Positions 50,542-59,091 of a stretch of DNA of 64,000 nt are shown one piece after another (the first letter of the stretch is position 1; each line of letters opens with the position of its first letter). A program made the translations under genes and the position numbers. Location: the NCBI GenBank assembly GCA_020634395.1, contig JACKBU010000005.1, positions 62,001 to 126,000 on the forward strand, given 5' to 3'. This DNA comes from Ardenticatenaceae bacterium. GTDB taxonomy: Bacteria; Chloroflexota; Anaerolineae; Promineifilales; Promineifilaceae. The notes under the pieces are model-generated. The model was not told the origin of the DNA. It made no database searches and saw nothing but the letters and a program-made list of their open reading frames with translations.

Positions 50542-53500
50542 TTATGGCTGGAGCGTCGAGTCATATAACGCGCCGTCATCCACGGCCGCGCCGTTTCTGC
50601 CCTGGCTCTTGGGTACGCTGACCAGCACTTCGCCCAAGCAGCTGTTGCCGAAGCTGTCTGTGGCGGTGAAGAAGATGTGATAGTAACGGCCGTTGCCGTC
50701 GCCAGTACGTTCAGCCCGCACCAGGGCGGTTGCCGTGCCGATTCCGGCGCCGTCCGGTCCTGTGTCTCCGTCTCCGGAGCCATTGACCGGTTCATCCTGA
50801 TAAATTGCATCAATCGAAATCGTCACCGGGTCGCCGTCCGGGTCCGTTACGCCAAGAATGGTAACGGCCGTCATCTGGTGATTGGCTGGCCACAGCGTAG
50901 TCTGGCTGGCCGCCGCCGCCGAGCAGACCGGCGGCCCGTTCAACTCCAGCCCGACAATCACCGGATCGTGGTCCGCCGCCCGGTAGGCGTTCGGTTCATA
51001 CAGTGCCGCCTGAGCCGGTTGTTTGAACGAGGTATCGTAATCCAGAATGTCCGGTTCGTCGGCATTGTTGTGCCACTCGGTCGTGCCTGTCACCTGTGCC
51101 GCCAGACTGCTGCTGGCCAGGGCGTAATCCAGATAACCCAGTTTGCCGTCAAAAACATAGCTGTAGGCTTCCGCGCCGCCAAACAGGGCCACAAGATTGA
51201 CATAATCATCGCTTGTGCCTGGCGTGTCATCAGAACCGGCCAGGATGGCGTCAATGGGGTCTTCCTTGGCGTAGGAATTGAGATCGCCGATGATGAGGAA
51301 GTCGGGATCACCGCTGCCGGTGGGATCGCTGGCTAGCCAGTCGACCAGTGCCTGAGCGGCTGCCAGGCGCGTCAGGTTACAGTTGCCGGCGCCATCATTC
51401 AGATCGGGATCGCCCACATCGTTGCAGTCGGATCCCTTGGATTTTAGATGGTTGACGGCTACGGTAAAGACGGCGCCATCGCTGTTTTGCATGAAGGACT
51501 GCGCCAGCGCCGGCCGGTTTTTGGTGTCCAGGAAGCGCGCATCCACCGAGGAATCGAGGATGGCGTAACTGCCCACAGGCGTGACCGAAGCGGGCTTGTA
51601 GATGAGGGCCACGCGAATGGCGTCTGTCCCGATGGTGCCGGTATCGATGTAGGCATAGGTTCCGGCGCCCAGAGCGTCGTTCAGCCCGGCCACAAGATCG
51701 GCGACGGCTGCGGAGTTCGTGTTTTCGATTTCGATCAGGCCGGCAACGTCGGCGTTAATCTCTGACAGGGCGGCGATAATCTTGGCCCGCTGCCGGTCGA
51801 ATTCTTCCTGGTTATCAGCCCCGCGGCATTCCTGATTCTGGGCCGGGCCGCAGATGGAGGCCCCTGTGTCAATCGTTGTGAAGTAGTTGAGGACGTTGGC
51901 GCTGACAACTTTCAGACTGCCGCCGACGGCACTGGGTGTATCCCGCGGGTTGAGCGGTGTGTAGTCTGCTCCCTGCGTGGGTTGGATGCGGTACAGACCA
52001 AAGGCGTAATCCATGACACCGGTGACGTTCTGCACCAGATCGCCGCCCCGGAACCGGTTATCCAGATTGAAGATGTTCCCGTTGGGGTGGATGGCCGGAT
52101 CTGGATTCTGGTTGGTACGGCCGTCATCCACCGTGATGCGGGCCAGTGCCTGTGCAGCGGCCAGGGCATTCGCCGGGGCGCCTGGCTCCTCTACGGCCGT
52201 CGGTGTGTATTGGCGGTCGGTGGCCAGAACAACCTCGCCGTAGCGGTCGAAGTTAAAGTATTCGGCGATGTAAAGGGGCTGCGGGAAAGTGACCAGCATT
52301 CCTTCGTACGCTTCCAGGTTATCCAGGCTGGCGACGGGCAGGGAAACGGCCGTTGGCGCAACGCTGCCGCCAGAGGCGCACTGCCACACTTGTGTGGCGT
52401 TGATTTCCGTCATGCCGTTGTACTCAGACACAGTGCCGCGTACACGCACCAGATCGCCCACGCTTACATCCACGGCCGTCGGGGCATAGACGAAGACGCC
52501 GTCGGAAGTGCCAGGGTCGCCATCGCCATTCGGATCTTGCACGTGGAAACCATTCAGATCGCCGTTGTCGGGCGAGGCATTATTCTGAAAATCGCCGACT
52601 ACCACGCCCTCAACGGCCACTTCCGTGCCGACCAATGGGCTGGCCAGGCCGCTGCCCTGAACGCTGTAAATAGGCGTGAACGGATCGCCGCACATTTCCG
52701 GCGGTGGAGGCGGCGCACATTCATTGGCTGCGCCGGGTGTGCTGACACCGGTGAACTGCAGGTCGACGTTGTTCTGGTTTGTATCCGCTCCGTCCGGGCA
52801 GCGCGAGATGCTGCCATCCGTGCCGTCTTCCAAACCTGCGCCAGAGCCTTCGGTATAGGGTGCGCCCGTATCGCCTTCATAGCTCACTGCATCCACCAGA
52901 ACGCCGTTGAAACTGAGAGCGACGGCGTCTGGTGAACCGTTTTGTATCAGGTTGGTATCGGGCGAAACATCCAGATCACAGTTGGCGACCGTGGCGTTGT
53001 TGGCACAGACGACAAAATAATCGCCTGCCGCCAGGGTGAAGCCAGAGAGATCGAAGGAGCCATAAACGGCCGTTCCATTCCCGTTGATCAGGTCCAATGT
53101 CCAGCCAGCCAGGTCAGTGGGTGTCGCGCCGTTATTGCGAATTTCTACAAACTCCGCCATATCTGTGCCTGGCTGATCGTAATCGATCTCGTTGATGACC
53201 AGATTTGTATTGACTGTTACCACACACTCGCTGGCGCTAGCTGTGTTGGTTTCTCCGGGTGTGATGCAGCGCCGGCTGAAGTCCGCGTTGTTGACGTTGG
53301 TATCGACGCCATCTGGATAGCGAGATAGGCCGGTCGCTTCTATGGACGGATCATCGACAAGGCTGGCGCCTGACCCTTCCACATAGGGAGCGCCGCTGTC
53401 ACCTTCATAGCTGACAGCGTCCACAAGATCGCCGTTGTGGCGTAAACCCAGGGCATCTGGCGCGCCGTTCTGCAGCAGATTGCTGTCGGGCGATACGTCT

Positions 53501-54327
53501 AGATCGCAGTTGGCGACGTTGGCCGCATCGCCGCAGACGACGAAATAACCGCCAGCCGACAGTGTCACCGCCGGCAGGTCTATCGTTTGGTAGACGGCCG
53601 CGCCGCCGCCGTTGCCATTCACCAGTTCTAACGAATATTCGGATAGATCGGCGCTGCCGGTTCCGACGTTCTTTATTTCTACAAATTCAGCGGTATCTGT
53701 GCTGGGCTGGTCGTAATCTACTTCATTTATCACCAGTACGGCCGTGCCCGACTGGGCAAACGACTGGCCTGTGTTGACTCCGCCGAAGGTGTTGGCCTGC
53801 TCGTTGGCCCAGACAAAATCTTCATAACTCGTGCCGGATCCGGTTAACTGCAGAGAGTTGCCAAGCGCCCCTGACCCGTTCTCCACCACGCCAATGTCGG
53901 TGCTTAAGGCGCCATCAGCCGGACCGCCAACGGCCGTAAAACTTCCTTCGTAACTGAGAAACTGCACGACGCTGTTGGCCGCATCTACCAGGGCCATACC
54001 GTCGGGCGAGCCATTTTGCAGTCCATTTACGGCGTAGCTGACGACGACAAATCCAAATCCACTGCTTTGATCGGGGATGACGCCGCTCAGGGCAGTCGTT
54101 CCATAGACGGCCCCATTGCTGCCGTTATACAGCACCAGGCTCCATCCGCTCAGGTCTGTACCCGCCGGGCCGGCGATTTCAACCGCTTCACCGGCGTCGG
54201 TGCCGGTATTGTCGTAATGGATCTCGTTGATAAAGACGGCCGTTTGTGCCTGCAGCGAGGTTCTCGTGGTGAACAGACCTAACAGCACCACGGCAGACAG
54301 TACCACAATCAACAGCTTATGCCTCAT
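50542..54327 (-). CDS. ExeM/NucH-family extracellular endonuclease with lamin-tail domains
   Basis: 1261 aa secreted protein. Signal peptide (about 1-27). Three lamin-tail-like domains (about 28-170, 203-350, 372-525) sharing INEIxYDxxGTDxxEFVEI and an SPDxNLxQNGxPDAxxL motif. An OB-fold-like domain (about 545-700). An endonuclease/exonuclease/phosphatase domain (about 805-1130): KVVSANVLNYF, AGLIEIEN, AVNHLKSKGSDC, FLIIGDLNSYAKEDP and ADHDPVIVGLEL. A C-terminal Ig-like domain (about 1130-1245). It degrades extracellular DNA for phosphate or nutrients. It ends at a strong terminator. Confidence 0.9.
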   Translation of the reverse strand: MRHKLLIVVLSAVVLLGLFTTRTSLQAQTAVFINEIHYDNTGTDAGEAVEIAGPAGTDLSGWSLVLYNGSNGAVYGTTALSGVIPDQSSGFGFVVVSYAVNGLQNGSPDGMALVDAANSVVQFLSYEGSFTAVGGPADGALSTDIGVVENGSGALGNSLQLTGSGTSYEDFVWANEQANTFGGVNTGQSFAQSGTAVLVINEVDYDQPSTDTAEFVEIKNVGTGSADLSEYSLELVNGNGGGAAVYQTIDLPAVTLSAGGYFVVCGDAANVANCDLDVSPDSNLLQNGAPDALGLRHNGDLVDAVSYEGDSGAPYVEGSGASLVDDPSIEATGLSRYPDGVDTNVNNADFSRRCITPGETNTASASECVVTVNTNLVINEIDYDQPGTDMAEFVEIRNNGATPTDLAGWTLDLINGNGTAVYGSFDLSGFTLAAGDYFVVCANNATVANCDLDVSPDTNLIQNGSPDAVALSFNGVLVDAVSYEGDTGAPYTEGSGAGLEDGTDGSISRCPDGADTNQNNVDLQFTGVSTPGAANECAPPPPPEMCGDPFTPIYSVQGSGLASPLVGTEVAVEGVVVGDFQNNASPDNGDLNGFHVQDPNGDGDPGTSDGVFVYAPTAVDVSVGDLVRVRGTVSEYNGMTEINATQVWQCASGGSVAPTAVSLPVASLDNLEAYEGMLVTFPQPLYIAEYFNFDRYGEVVLATDRQYTPTAVEEPGAPANALAAAQALARITVDDGRTNQNPDPAIHPNGNIFNLDNRFRGGDLVQNVTGVMDYAFGLYRIQPTQGADYTPLNPRDTPSAVGGSLKVVSANVLNYFTTIDTGASICGPAQNQECRGADNQEEFDRQRAKIIAALSEINADVAGLIEIENTNSAAVADLVAGLNDALGAGTYAYIDTGTIGTDAIRVALIYKPASVTPVGSYAILDSSVDARFLDTKNRPALAQSFMQNSDGAVFTVAVNHLKSKGSDCNDVGDPDLNDGAGNCNLTRLAAAQALVDWLASDPTGSGDPDFLIIGDLNSYAKEDPIDAILAGSDDTPGTSDDYVNLVALFGGAEAYSYVFDGKLGYLDYALASSSLAAQVTGTTEWHNNADEPDILDYDTSFKQPAQAALYEPNAYRAADHDPVIVGLELNGPPVCSAAAASQTTLWPANHQMTAVTILGVTDPDGDPVTISIDAIYQDEPVNGSGDGDTGPDGAGIGTATALVRAERTGDGNGRYYHIFFTATDSFGNSCLGEVLVSVPKSQGRNGAAVDDGALYDSTLQP

Positions 54328-54590
54328 GTTGTCTCCTTATGTATGTGAACTAAATTGACCCAAATAATTGGAGTGCGCAGTGAAAATCCAGACAAACAGG
54401 TTTATAAGCGGGGTAACCAACGGCGGTGAGGTTTGCTAGGAAATTTTGGATTTTTCCGCCTCAACTCAAACCCAGGAATCCATTGCCAGCGTATTATAGC
54501 GGCAAATCTGGCTTATCGTCTACTCTTCGAGAAACAGGCACGGCCGTTCGAAGACCGCAGTTATTCAGCGGCGAACGGCCGATTTACTGC

Positions 54591-55544
54591 CTAGGATTCT
54601 GGCACCCGCAGCAGGGAGTAACAAACTGGGGCAAAATAGCGTAACCAAAAAGCGGCAGCCTCCGGGTTGAAGGACTCAAAATTCAGGGCACAACGGGCAA
54701 AACCAAGCGCCTGATAATGGCGCAGGGCGGCATCCAGCAGCCCTGCTGCAGCCCCCTGTCCCCGATAGCCCGGGCGCACATACGCGCCTGTGATCGCTAC
54801 CGTCTGATCCGATTGGACAATTTCAACGCCGTCAAAATCGCAGCCATCGCAGCGGAGGAAACCGGCGAGCTGACGGCCGTCGTAAGCCAGCCATACGCTG
54901 TTCCGCGGGCGGGATAAGAAGGCGACGTTGCCGGCCTCGTCGAGGCCGGTATGGGGAGGCATCAAAATGGGCGGCCGGGAATAATGCTGCCAGTGTTCGG
55001 CGTCGACGGCCGTCAGCGCCGGCACGTCTTCAACGGTCGCCTGGCGGACGTGCAGCTTTCCCTGAAGGGGCGGTGGAGCGAGCGGATACACGGGACGCAC
55101 GGCATCTACCACAGTCAGGCCGAATCCCTGCCAGAACCAGATGTTTTTTGCCTCTTCATCGTGAGGCAGCATGGTAAGGGCATGGACCTGGCAGCTGGCG
55201 GCCGACCATCGCCCGGCGGCGGCGCGGTATAATGCGCGGTAAACTGCGGCTCTGTCGCGCCCGGCGGCGGCGTGACCCCACTCCGGCACGTAGGCGCCCA
55301 GGCGGGGCGTGCCACGAAAGTCAGGAACCAGGAACCAGGCCAGATAACCCAATAAACGGCCGTTTTCCACCGCCACTACTCCCGCGGAAACCCGTAACAG
55401 TTCTCGCAGCCTGTTGGCCACGTGGTCTACATCACCCATACGAGCGGGCAGCACGGGAACAGCTTCGCGCTGCAGTTTGTAGCGATTGGTAAATAACACG
55501 GCCGCTTCGGCAACGTGTTCTGGCTGGCAGTCAGTAATCAGCAT
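54591..55544 (-). CDS. GNAT-family N-acetyltransferase (two GNAT modules)
   Basis: 317 aa. The N-terminal half has a degenerate GNAT fold (VVAVENGRLLGYLAWFLVP). The C-terminal half (about 165-317) carries the acetyl-CoA-binding motif A AYVRPGYRGQGAAAGLLDAALRHYQALGFARCALNFESFN, including Arg-Gly-Gln-Gly-Ala. Substrate unknown. The 263-bp spacer upstream of the nuclease gene (54328-54590) has a TATAAT on the minus strand near 54493 with no clear -35. Confidence 0.85.
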   Translation of the reverse strand: MLITDCQPEHVAEAAVLFTNRYKLQREAVPVLPARMGDVDHVANRLRELLRVSAGVVAVENGRLLGYLAWFLVPDFRGTPRLGAYVPEWGHAAAGRDRAAVYRALYRAAAGRWSAASCQVHALTMLPHDEEAKNIWFWQGFGLTVVDAVRPVYPLAPPPLQGKLHVRQATVEDVPALTAVDAEHWQHYSRPPILMPPHTGLDEAGNVAFLSRPRNSVWLAYDGRQLAGFLRCDGCDFDGVEIVQSDQTVAITGAYVRPGYRGQGAAAGLLDAALRHYQALGFARCALNFESFNPEAAAFWLRYFAPVCYSLLRVPES

Positions 55545-55588
55545 AAAAACCTCATAGAGCTATCGTTCAGGTGCAGGACCAATCAAAA

Positions 55589-55625
55589 ACTGAGCAGGCA
55601 AGGGTTGTTGTCTTGCCTGCTCAGT
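55589..55625 (-). terminator. Intrinsic terminator after the lipoprotein gene
   Basis: Perfect 14-bp stem: minus strand ACTGAGCAGGCAAG with CTTGCCTGCTCAGT around a 9-nt loop, followed by TTTTTGATT. It lies 48 bp after the lipoprotein stop. Confidence 0.9.
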
Positions 55626-55672
55626 CCAACGATTGTCCTCAAGTTAACTCGATTCGCAATTTATTGGGCGGC

Positions 55673-56512
55673 TTATTTGACCTCTAAAGAGCTCATCATG
55701 GCATCCAGTTGTGTCAGGTCTGGAGTAAAGGTATTCGCCGCCTGGGTATTAAGGTTTTGGGTCACGTTGGCCAGGTAAGCCGGAAAGTCACTGGTAAATT
55801 CAGGCGGCTCATTCCCGGTGACGTTTTCGTCCGCAGGCAGATCTGGATGGTTAACCGGAAGCACGGCGGCCACATAATATTTCCCATCGCTCGTTATGCC
55901 TTGATAGGTGTAAATCAGCTCATGGTTGTTGATGGGGACGATGCCCTGGTCAAACTCGGTTAGATAGCGCAAGCCCTGGCCGTTCATGAAGTCCAGGTAT
56001 TGAATGTGAGCGTGCACCACCTGGGCGGCGTTAAACAGCGGCAGGAACGGCATGTTTGGAATCTCTTGCGGCGTCTGCAGCAGTGTTTGCAGCGAGGCGA
56101 TGATCTGGCCCGCGTCTTCGTTGACCTGGCCCAGTTCCTCCAAGGGATAGATGAAAATCTGTGGTTCCATCAGGTGGTTGCTGATGGGATACCCCTTCAG
56201 GGTCGCCCGGGTATACTCGGGCAGTACTTCCCAATAGGGAACGCTGTCGCTGGCGGGCACGGCCGTTACCGTTTCGGTCTGGATGCCGGTGGCCAGGCTG
56301 CCGGTATCCAGAGAAAGCTGCGGCGAACCATCTGTGGCAGGAACGGCCGTGGCTTCCATAGTGGCGGTGGGTGCTGCGGGTACGGCCGTGTCTGTAGGGG
56401 CGGGCGGCGGTGTGGGAGAGACGGCCGTAGAACAGCCTGAGAGCAGAAGCCAGCTCGCCAAAAGAACCACTAACAGTTGAAGCACAAACTTCGAATAGGT
56501 TTTAGTAAACAT
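55673..56512 (-). CDS. Hypothetical lipoprotein
   Basis: 279 aa. Lipoprotein signal with lipobox LLSGC (about residue 27), then a Pro/Thr/Ala-rich linker (about 32-60) common in this organism's exported proteins. The folded part (about 100-270) has FIYPLEELGQVNEDAGQII, FNAAQVVHAHIQYLDFMNGQGLRYLTEF and ELIYTYQGITSDGKYYVAAVLPV, suggesting a surface beta-rich domain. GGGAGA precedes the ATG. The CPBP gene upstream ends 80 bp away. No family recognised. Confidence 0.7.
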   Translation of the reverse strand: MFTKTYSKFVLQLLVVLLASWLLLSGCSTAVSPTPPPAPTDTAVPAAPTATMEATAVPATDGSPQLSLDTGSLATGIQTETVTAVPASDSVPYWEVLPEYTRATLKGYPISNHLMEPQIFIYPLEELGQVNEDAGQIIASLQTLLQTPQEIPNMPFLPLFNAAQVVHAHIQYLDFMNGQGLRYLTEFDQGIVPINNHELIYTYQGITSDGKYYVAAVLPVNHPDLPADENVTGNEPPEFTSDFPAYLANVTQNLNTQAANTFTPDLTQLDAMMSSLEVK

Positions 56513-56591
56513 TTTAAATCTCCCGTTTCTTACAATTTAGTTTTTGCTGATGAGGTAATCCTTTTACCATCGAGAATAAGCAAATAAAAGA

Positions 56592-57515
56592 TCAGGCCGC
56601 GGGGAGCACTTCAGCCCCTGCCGCCTGCGGTTGGTCCGCGCCTGGTTTGTATCCAAGCTGACCCCGTGTGAAAACAATAACCAGCACCGCCGGCACAACA
56701 AAACTGATGCACATGAACAAGTCGGTATTTACCACACTTGGGGCAGTGAAAAGCGGCTGCACAATTCCAAAGGTATTGATGCTGGTATGCAGCAGCATCG
56801 CCATAAACACGCTGCCTCCCGTATGGTTAAAAACCCACGTAAAGATAACTGCCATAGCCACCACCATGACCAGAAAAATGGGAAAGTTGACGGTGAGCAA
56901 TCTCGTGAGATCGGTTCCCGGCCCGCCTCGTTGGGCATCCGTTAGAAAATCAGGCAGGTGCCAGCAGGTCCACAGGATGCCCAGCAGCAAGGTTCCCCGC
57001 AGTGCGCCATACCGTGGCTGCATGCGCGGCAGGGCAAATCCGCGCCAGCCCGGTTCTTCACCTAACGGCCCGCCGGCGAAGAATATCAGGACAAAAGACA
57101 CAAGATAGACAAAGGGAAAGTGGGGTGGGAACCCTTGAAAACTAGCCAGTGCCCCCGGCAGGATCAAAATGCCAAGCAAGGATAGAGCCGGTATTCCCAC
57201 CAGGATGAACAGGTACCACTGCCAGCCCGCGCGCACTTGCACACACCTTTTCCTCAAGGCCAGTACGCCTGCTTTCCCTTCGGTGACGCCGAACATAATG
57301 AACCCGGCCAGGCAAGGCCCGAATGATTTTATGGCAAAGATGATCATGAAATTCCCCTGCCAGACGTTCCACTGCCCCAGGATGTAGGGAATCGACATGA
57401 TCCAGGAGAATGCGTAGGCTATGAGAAAGAAGAAAAACAAGGGATGTTGGGCCATCACTTGTCGCAGGTTTCTCGAATGAGATGGTGTTTGACCAGACAT
57501 GGTTGAAGTACTCAT
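56592..57515 (-). CDS. CPBP-family intramembrane metalloprotease (Rce1/Abi-like)
   Basis: 307 aa from ATG (MSTSTMSGQ), with AAAGGTG upstream. About seven membrane helices; catalytic motif 1 GEEPGWRGFALPRM (EEPxWR), motif 2 LGILWTCWHLPDF (His), motif 3 LHTSINTFG (HxxxN). Intramembrane protease or abortive-infection-like self-immunity protein. Substrate unknown. Its promoter matches that of the alpha/beta hydrolase gene, and a HTH-PocR regulator is encoded divergently. Confidence 0.88.
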   Translation of the reverse strand: MSTSTMSGQTPSHSRNLRQVMAQHPLFFFFLIAYAFSWIMSIPYILGQWNVWQGNFMIIFAIKSFGPCLAGFIMFGVTEGKAGVLALRKRCVQVRAGWQWYLFILVGIPALSLLGILILPGALASFQGFPPHFPFVYLVSFVLIFFAGGPLGEEPGWRGFALPRMQPRYGALRGTLLLGILWTCWHLPDFLTDAQRGGPGTDLTRLLTVNFPIFLVMVVAMAVIFTWVFNHTGGSVFMAMLLHTSINTFGIVQPLFTAPSVVNTDLFMCISFVVPAVLVIVFTRGQLGYKPGADQPQAAGAEVLPAA

Positions 57516-57625
57516 AGATATCACCTTTTTGTTCTGACTTTGGTTTCCACTAGCACGGCCGTCCGTGCCGCCGGCGACAAATTGTTGCTAAATAGTTCAC
57601 TGCCTGGTTGCCGCTCTTACCTGTG

Positions 57626-57680
57626 AGAATACGGCACGGGGGAACGGCCGTCCTCTAACTTAAGTTACGAGCCAAGTTAT
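57626..57680 (-). promoter_or_regulatory. Shared 55-bp promoter element, copy B (before CPBP protease)
   Basis: Minus strand ATAAC, 8-nt gap, exact palindrome TAACTTAAGTTA (57656-57667), GAGGACGGCCGTT, then TATTCT (57626-57631). Spacing equals copy A (50360-50414). It lies in the 323-bp divergent gap between the CPBP and HTH-PocR genes, which also holds two ACGGCCGT copies and the plus-strand promoter at 57748. Confidence 0.6.
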
Positions 57681-57747
57681 ATTTTTCTGGATTGTGCGGC
57701 TGATGAGGAAGTGACACCGGTGCGGTGCAAAGGCAGATTAGAGTCGT

Positions 57748-57775
57748 TTGTAAGCCCGCCGGCCCTTGTTATAAT
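57748..57775 (+). promoter_or_regulatory. Promoter of the HTH-PocR regulator
   Basis: TTGTAA, 16-bp spacer, consensus TATAAT with an upstream TG (extended -10). The ATG lies 63 nt after the -10. Confidence 0.65.
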
Positions 57776-57838
57776 GGCCTTTGGACGTAAATAGATTATG
57801 GCGCCAAATAAGATGGTTAGCCGAGAGTAAGGCGTGTA

Positions 57839-58600
57839 ATGGATGAGCTCCTTACAACCAGGCAGGTGCAGGCCCAACTACAAGTAGACCGGACGACAAT
57901 CTACCGCATGCTGAAAGACGGCCGTCTGCAAGGCGTCAAAATCGGCCAGCATTGGCGTTTTCCCCGTTCCAGTGTCGAGGCTATGCTCACGGAATCATCA
58001 CCCCCGGTCCCGGTGCACCCAGAAACGCCCCGGCTTTCGCCTAAATCCCTGCCCCTCCACTGCTTGCAAGCCATTCAAGATGTCAGTGCCGAAACTGTGG
58101 AAGTAGGCGCCATCACGACTGACACAGACGGCCAACCCCTCACCGAAATCAGCAACTGCTGCCAGTTTTGTAACCTCATTCTCAGCACGGAATCTGGCCG
58201 CCAGGCTTGCATCGATTCCTGGCGCTGGCTGGCACAGCATCCTGATGCGCAGCCCCGTTTTTTCACCTGTCATGCCGGTTTCCAATACGCCCGCGCGCGC
58301 ATCGAGGTGGACGGCGTTTCGACAGCCATGCTGGTGGCTGGACAGTTCTTTACCACGGCGCCGGACCCGGCGGAAAGAGAAGCGCAGATTCAGCAGTTGG
58401 CCGAGCGCCACGGCCTGCCTGCCGCAGAACTCCGCGCCGCTGACCGGTCCCGCAACATCCTCAGCAAAACCAGGCAGGCGAAGATTGCCATCTGGCTTGA
58501 GAAACTGGCTAATACGTTTGCCATAATCAGCCTGGAGCGGGCGGATATGCTCAACCGCTTGCAGCGCATCGCCACGCTGAGCATTATTTCCAAAGAGTAA
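57839..58600 (+). CDS. Excisionase-type HTH regulator fused to a PocR ligand-binding domain
   Basis: 253 aa. N-terminal MerR/excisionase HTH (LLTTRQVQAQLQVDRTTIYRMLKDGRLQGVKIGQHWRF, 4-41), Pro-rich linker, then PocR domain (about 80-240) with Cys motifs ISNCCQFCNLI, ACIDSW and TCHAGFQYA, and the C-terminal long helix. Such domains bind small ligands, often with a metal or Fe-S-like Cys set. It is divergent from the CPBP protease and next to the palindrome TAACTTAAGTTA, so it may regulate that promoter; this is inference. Confidence 0.85.
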   Translation: MDELLTTRQVQAQLQVDRTTIYRMLKDGRLQGVKIGQHWRFPRSSVEAMLTESSPPVPVHPETPRLSPKSLPLHCLQAIQDVSAETVEVGAITTDTDGQPLTEISNCCQFCNLILSTESGRQACIDSWRWLAQHPDAQPRFFTCHAGFQYARARIEVDGVSTAMLVAGQFFTTAPDPAEREAQIQQLAERHGLPAAELRAADRSRNILSKTRQAKIAIWLEKLANTFAIISLERADMLNRLQRIATLSIISKE

Positions 58601-58635
58601 TAGGGAAAAAATAGAAGTAAGGGTGCCTCTATGGA

Positions 58636-59091
58636 CTAGGAGGTGCGGATCGTGACGGTGTTGTCGGCCTGAGTTTGAATGTCTAGCTGGCGCAACGGCC
58701 GTTCCGCTGGCCCGCGCTGGAGTTCTCCCTTGTTCCCAAACTCGCTGCCGTGGCACGGACAGCGAAAGCCGCCGTCCGGCCCATTTTGCTGTACCAGGCA
58801 GCCCAAATGAGGGCAAACCGCATCCAGCGCCGTCAATTCCTCGGCGCTGCGATGTACCCAGGCGCGGGCCTCTGGAACATAGGTTGTCGTGTCCGGCGGA
58901 AAGTCTGCCAGTGTTCCGGCTTTTACCAGGGGTGAGGGACCGCTGGCCAACCCCTCCGTCCCCAAAAAACGCCCGATCTGGTACACTAGCACGCCCATGG
59001 CCGCCACCCAGCCACCGTGCACCGCCAGCGTCAGCAAACGTCGACGGCTAATGGTCTGTTCCCGTTCCGGTGATTGCGGCGCGTCGTTCAT
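58636..59091 (-). CDS. Rieske 2Fe-2S protein
   Basis: 151 aa from the ATG of an ATGA overlap with the multiheme cytochrome gene. It has a Tat-type anchor (SRRRLLTLAVHGGWVAAMGVLVYQIG), then the Rieske domain with CPHLGC and CPCHGSEF cluster motifs. Predicted electron carrier between quinol oxidation at cytochrome b and the c-type haems, on the outer face of the membrane. Last gene of the redox operon. Confidence 0.93.
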   Translation of the reverse strand: MNDAPQSPEREQTISRRRLLTLAVHGGWVAAMGVLVYQIGRFLGTEGLASGPSPLVKAGTLADFPPDTTTYVPEARAWVHRSAEELTALDAVCPHLGCLVQQNGPDGGFRCPCHGSEFGNKGELQRGPAERPLRQLDIQTQADNTVTIRTS

